Shown piece by piece: positions 7,191 to 9,169 of a stretch of 9,169 nt of DNA. The notes below the pieces were generated by a model, which saw only the letters and a program-made list of their open reading frames with translations, had not been told where the DNA came from and ran no database searches. A program made the translations under genes and the position numbers. Numbering within the stretch: position 1 is the stretch's first letter; each line of letters begins with the position of its first letter. Location of the stretch: contig PWND01000252.1 of the NCBI GenBank assembly GCA_003557965.1, forward strand, positions 1 through 9,169, in the 5' to 3' direction. The stretch is from Bacteroidales bacterium. Lineage in GTDB: Bacteria > Bacteroidota > Bacteroidia > Bacteroidales > UBA7960.

Positions 7191-7261
7191 TGCCTGGAAT
7201 GGACTCGAACCCGTCTCGTTACTCAATACGAGTAACGAGATGGCAGGCATTTATTCTAACT
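7191..7261 (-). pseudogene. Degenerate tRNA-like sequence behind the GIY-YIG gene
   Basis: Read on the minus strand it starts directly after the GIY-YIG stop codon. Its first 20 nt (7260-7241) match the D-arm to anticodon-loop part of the neighbouring tRNA-Asp at 18 of 20 positions. It also keeps the T-loop block CGGGTTCGAGTCC (7213-7201), identical to that tRNA. In between lies a perfect 11-bp hairpin, 7214-7224 with 7230-7240, in place of a normal anticodon stem and variable loop. TGCCTG and CAGGCA (7244-7249 with 7191-7196) form a 6-bp outer, acceptor-like stem. The T-stem has only three of five pairs, and no normal D-arm or anticodon arm can form, so this is not a working tRNA. It is either a decayed chimeric tRNA fragment or a deliberate tRNA-like 3' structure of the nuclease transcript. 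Confidence 0.7.
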
Positions 7262-7531
7262 TCACTTAATTATATTTTCGGAAGAATTAACTAATTTATC
7301 AATAGATAACTTATTTAGCTTCTTTATGCGTTTTTCTTCAATTATTGCCGCCGTCTTTGTTGCAAAACCTTTTAAGTAAATTAAAGACCATGGTCCTTTA
7401 TGAGCTGTGTACCTGCTTAGATTAGCATTATGCCCTGATAATCTTTTCTCAGGGTTTTGAGTAATGCCCTTGTATGTAATTTGGTGTACTACACTTTTTA
7501 TTATATATACATAAAACATAACATCTGGCAT
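7262..7531 (-). CDS. Small GIY-YIG nuclease domain protein
   Basis: An 89-residue single-domain protein, about the usual size for stand-alone GIY-YIG (UvrC N-terminal-like) proteins. The GIY half is FYVYIIKS (residues 6-13). The YIG half appears as TYKGIT (19-24), with Lys in place of Ile. Catalytic-type Arg30 lies in NPEKRLSGHN, followed by SRYTAHKGPWSLIY and, in the last helix, the metal-binding Glu66 (IEEKRIKKL). The nuclease core thus looks intact. The family cleaves DNA, but the target and role of these small Bacteroidota proteins are not established. The ATG at 7531 lies 2 nt from a terminator T-tract; Met5 (codon ending at 7519) gives the usual family start MFYVYIIKS and is more likely. 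There is no visible promoter of its own, so expression would need read-through past the tRNA-Asp terminator. The stop codon abuts a tRNA-like sequence. Confidence 0.85.
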   Translation of the reverse strand: MPDVMFYVYIIKSVVHQITYKGITQNPEKRLSGHNANLSRYTAHKGPWSLIYLKGFATKTAAIIEEKRIKKLNKLSIDKLVNSSENIIK

Positions 7532-7532
7532 T

Positions 7533-7563
7533 AAAAAAAAAGCCCAGATTTCTCTGGGCTTTT
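7533..7563 (-). terminator. Intrinsic terminator of tRNA-Asp
   Basis: On the minus strand, an 8-bp perfect stem (AGCCCAGA, loop GAAA, TCTGGGCT; plus-strand positions 7541-7560) is followed by a run of eight further T residues (7540-7533). It begins a few bases after the tRNA-Asp 3' end, and the GIY-YIG frame opens just beyond the T-tract. The GNRA-type tetraloop adds stability. Confidence 0.9.
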
Positions 7564-7565
7564 AG

Positions 7566-7640
7566 CGGTCCGGACGGGACTCGAACCCGCGACCCCATGC
7601 GTGACAGGCATGTATTCTAACCAAACTGAACTACCGGACC
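7566..7640 (-). tRNA. tRNA-Asp (anticodon GTC)
   Basis: The minus strand folds into a complete cloverleaf of 75 nt including the discriminator base. The acceptor stem is GGTCCGG with CCGGACC, and the anticodon stem CATGC/GCATG carries the loop CTGTCAC, with anticodon GTC at 7605-7603. The variable loop is GGGTC, and the T-arm GCGGG-TTCGAGT-CCCGT has one G-T wobble. The discriminator is G (7566), as expected for aspartate. CCA is not encoded. It has a strong upstream promoter and a terminator directly downstream, so it is a one-gene transcription unit unless there is read-through into the GIY-YIG gene. Confidence 0.97.
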
Positions 7641-7678
7641 AATTGTTATATGAACGTTACTTTTCTAAAAAAGCGTTG

Positions 7679-7709
7679 CAAAGATATGCTAAGTTTTTTA
7701 TTTCGCAAA
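7679..7709 (-). promoter_or_regulatory. Promoter of tRNA-Asp (Bacteroidota -33/-7 type)
   Basis: On the minus strand, TTTG (7709-7706) is followed by 19 bp and TATCTTTG (7686-7679), an exact match to the Bacteroidota housekeeping-sigma consensus TTTG-N19-TAnnTTTG. Transcription should start near 7673, about 33 nt before the mature tRNA 5' end at 7640. Confidence 0.8.
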
Positions 7710-7784
7710 AGAAAAAATGAAAATTTAGAAAAAAAGAAAATAACTCCTTGTTCATCATGTATTTAGGAAAAAAACAGTTACTGA

Positions 7785-8843
7785 TTATACATCAGTAAAG
7801 TGACACCTATTACAGAATCCGGGTGTTTTCTCCATATACCACAACCCTCTAAAATCCCTAAAGCTGCTACTATTTAATACATCTATAACGTTAGCTTCAT
7901 TAACATTGCCAAAGTTCTTTTCTTTTGGAAATGGTTTTGCACAACATGGGACAATATATCCATCCCAGCTAATATAAAAATGTGACCATGGGAAAGGACA
8001 ATTGCGGAAACTTCCGTTTGTTGTAAAGCTTTTTTTATTTACCATCACGTTTTTGCATCTCTTCCTTGCTGCTTCTAACTCTTTTGTTGCCAACAAAAAC
8101 TCTTCGGTTTTATAAAATTCGTAATATGAGCTGTCAACATTTGTAACTGCTGCAATGTTAAACATTGTAAAATCAATATATTTAACACCAATACTCTCAG
8201 CATATTCAACTAAATCAGCCATTTGGCTATAGTTTTCTTTTGTTACTACCATATTTAACATAACATCCGTGCCAGGGCTGCCACATAGTTTTACAAGCTG
8301 TTTCAAGTTACTGTCAAAGCTTTTAAAACTACCTTTCCTCCTAATCTTTTCATACATATCCCCCACCCCATCAATTGACACCTGGATAGTATCTATTTTT
8401 CCAATTAATCCACCGGCTTTTTCAAGGAATCCAGGAAAGTTAGCATTAGTTGATACTGAAATAATAATACCGGCATTTTTACTCTTAATGTAATCAACAA
8501 CTTGCTCAATTTCTTTATATAAAAACGTTTCTCCCATACCAGTAAGTCCAATAGAGTCAATATATGGCCATAACTGGCTTATTACGTTTTTACAAACTTC
8601 AAGCTCCATACTTCCCTTATCCATAGCCTTTCCATAATCATATTCACGCGAACAGGTTGTGCAAGCAAGATTACAGTTATTAGTTAGTTCAAGCATAATT
8701 GTTGACGGATAGGCAACTTTTGTTGAACCAACAAGTTTTAAATAATTGTTTTTGAACTTATTCAACATGTATTTGAAAAAATATTTATTTGCAGGAAGAC
8801 TTGTCAACCGCTTTATTGCCTTTTTAATCCTACGCTTATTCAT
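7785..8843 (-). CDS. Radical SAM enzyme with a reduced SPASM (twitch-like) domain
   Basis: A 352-residue radical S-adenosylmethionine protein. The CxxxCxxC motif (Cys57, Cys61, Cys64 in NNCNLACTTC) would bind the SAM-cleaving [4Fe-4S] cluster. The SAM-contacting GMGE motif is at 102-105, and VSTNAN and VSIDG lie on later strands of the barrel. The C-terminal part has Cys282, then 12 residues, Gly295, 4 residues and Cys300/Cys301, and ends with Cys344-x-x-Cys347. That is enough for one auxiliary Fe-S cluster, not the two of a full SPASM domain. The first 40 residues are basic and helical, preceding the barrel. Related enzymes modify peptides (RiPP maturation) or act on sugars and other small molecules. 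The substrate cannot be told from the sequence, and no precursor peptide gene is visible nearby. It stands alone, upstream of the tRNA-Asp unit on the same strand. Confidence 0.88.
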   Translation of the reverse strand: MNKRRIKKAIKRLTSLPANKYFFKYMLNKFKNNYLKLVGSTKVAYPSTIMLELTNNCNLACTTCSREYDYGKAMDKGSMELEVCKNVISQLWPYIDSIGLTGMGETFLYKEIEQVVDYIKSKNAGIIISVSTNANFPGFLEKAGGLIGKIDTIQVSIDGVGDMYEKIRRKGSFKSFDSNLKQLVKLCGSPGTDVMLNMVVTKENYSQMADLVEYAESIGVKYIDFTMFNIAAVTNVDSSYYEFYKTEEFLLATKELEAARKRCKNVMVNKKSFTTNGSFRNCPFPWSHFYISWDGYIVPCCAKPFPKEKNFGNVNEANVIDVLNSSSFRDFRGLWYMEKTPGFCNRCHFTDV

Positions 8844-8884
8844 AACATTCTCTTAACTTCTAAAACATTAACTTTAATAAAAAA

Positions 8885-8892
8885 CAAAAATA
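8885..8892 (-). promoter_or_regulatory. Possible -7 promoter element of the radical SAM gene
   Basis: On the minus strand this reads TATTTTTG, matching TAnnTTTG. It lies 41 bp before the radical SAM start codon, giving a leader of about 36 nt. No TTTG is found at the expected -33 spacing and the region is AT-rich, so this is only a candidate. Confidence 0.3.
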
Positions 8893-8991
8893 TTCAAATT
8901 ATGTGATAAATATGACATCCTTGTTTTATAAACTAAGATTTGATAGTTTTTTATCAAGAAATTCTATTCATTTTTAAGCAGGGCAGTAATA

Positions 8992-9026
8992 AAAAGCCGC
9001 CTTATAAAAATCATAAGGCGGCTTTT
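8992..9026 (-). terminator. Strong hairpin terminator of the T9SS cargo gene
   Basis: A perfect 14-bp inverted repeat, AAAAGCCGCCTTAT (8992-9005) with ATAAGGCGGCTTTT (9013-9026), has a 7-nt loop. Read on the minus strand it ends in a T-run and begins about 18 bp after the stop codon of the partial gene at the right edge. The A/T flanks on both arms make it potentially bidirectional. Confidence 0.9.
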
Positions 9027-9044
9027 GCAAATTATTAACCAAAA

Positions 9045-9169
9045 TTATCTTGCAATTTGCAACTTTCTGATTGTTATACCACTTTCGGTATAAATCCTTA
9101 CAAAGTACATTCCCGGCTCTATTCCGCTAAGAGATATTTCTGTATTATCAACTTCGGTATCTTCGCTGT
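9045..9169 (-). CDS. C-terminal end of a T9SS-exported protein (sorting domain), partial
   Basis: Only the last 41 codons are in the window; the gene continues past the right edge. The frame reads SEDTEVDNTEISLSGIEPGM, then YFVRIYTESGITIRKLQIAR and a TAA stop at 9045-9047. This is the typical end of a Bacteroidota type A type IX secretion sorting domain: the S/L-x-G-L/I-x-x-G-x-Y-x-V/L-R-I pattern, then a glycine-containing turn and a final K-L-x-I strand. Such tails direct cargo through the outer membrane by the T9SS, after which the tail is removed and the protein is attached to the surface or released. What the cargo domain does cannot be seen. A strong terminator follows the stop. Confidence 0.88.
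   Translation of the reverse strand, partial: SEDTEVDNTEISLSGIEPGMYFVRIYTESGITIRKLQIAR

Noticed and set aside
7011..7250. 79-codon open frame on the minus strand starting MPAISLLVL
   Set aside because: It begins inside the tRNA-like sequence (it translates the 11-bp hairpin and the T-loop block), then runs through AT-rich non-coding DNA. There is no start context and the composition is not protein-like.
7191..7261. A second functional tRNA gene
   Set aside because: The T-loop block and partial tRNA-Asp identity are clear, but there is no normal D-arm or anticodon arm, the T-stem has two mismatched pairs and the hairpin is too long. It is therefore called a degenerate tRNA-like sequence.

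Overview
The window is AT-rich and looks like a chromosomal segment from a member of the Bacteroidota, probably environmental or marine. Several signs agree. There is a lipoprotein with a FISUMP (Fibrobacter succinogenes major paralogous) domain. A C-terminal tail of the type IX secretion (T9SS) sorting kind occurs at the right edge. A TPR-membrane-SpoIIE phosphatase typical of the phylum is present. Start codons are preceded by A-rich sequence rather than strong Shine-Dalgarno sites, and the tRNA-Asp gene has a textbook Bacteroidota promoter (TTTG, 19 bp, TATCTTTG). No species can be named from this.

Layout, left to right. A plus-strand lipoprotein gene (283-1236) ends at a strong terminator hairpin (1295-1345). 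It converges on a minus-strand group: a secreted protein made of about 16 TPR units (1387-3126) and, upstream of it, a TPR/transmembrane/SpoIIE-type phosphatase (3309-5417). Next comes an unrecognised minus-strand gene with a signal-peptide-like segment and an uncertain 5' end (5635-6429). From about 6305 to 7020 is non-coding sequence holding several unlike repeats: a two-tier hairpin, A/T-rich inverted repeats, a degenerate CCAATTAA octamer array and a REP-like hairpin pair.

At 7190-7690, read on the minus strand, there is a promoter, an intact tRNA-Asp(GTC), a terminator, a small GIY-YIG nuclease gene, and directly behind its stop codon a degenerate tRNA-like sequence that partly repeats the neighbouring tRNA-Asp. 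This is the most interesting structure in the window. It looks like a mini-element delimited by tRNA-derived sequence, or a nuclease gene carrying its own tRNA-like 3' end.

The right part has a radical SAM/SPASM-twitch enzyme gene (7785-8843) and, beyond a strong terminator (8992-9026), the last 41 codons of a T9SS-exported protein cut by the window edge.

The genes do not form one clear pathway. The phosphatase and TPR genes may be co-oriented neighbours in signalling or envelope functions. The lipoprotein and the T9SS cargo are surface or exported proteins. The GIY-YIG/tRNA unit and the repeat cluster mark a plastic, accessory-like stretch.
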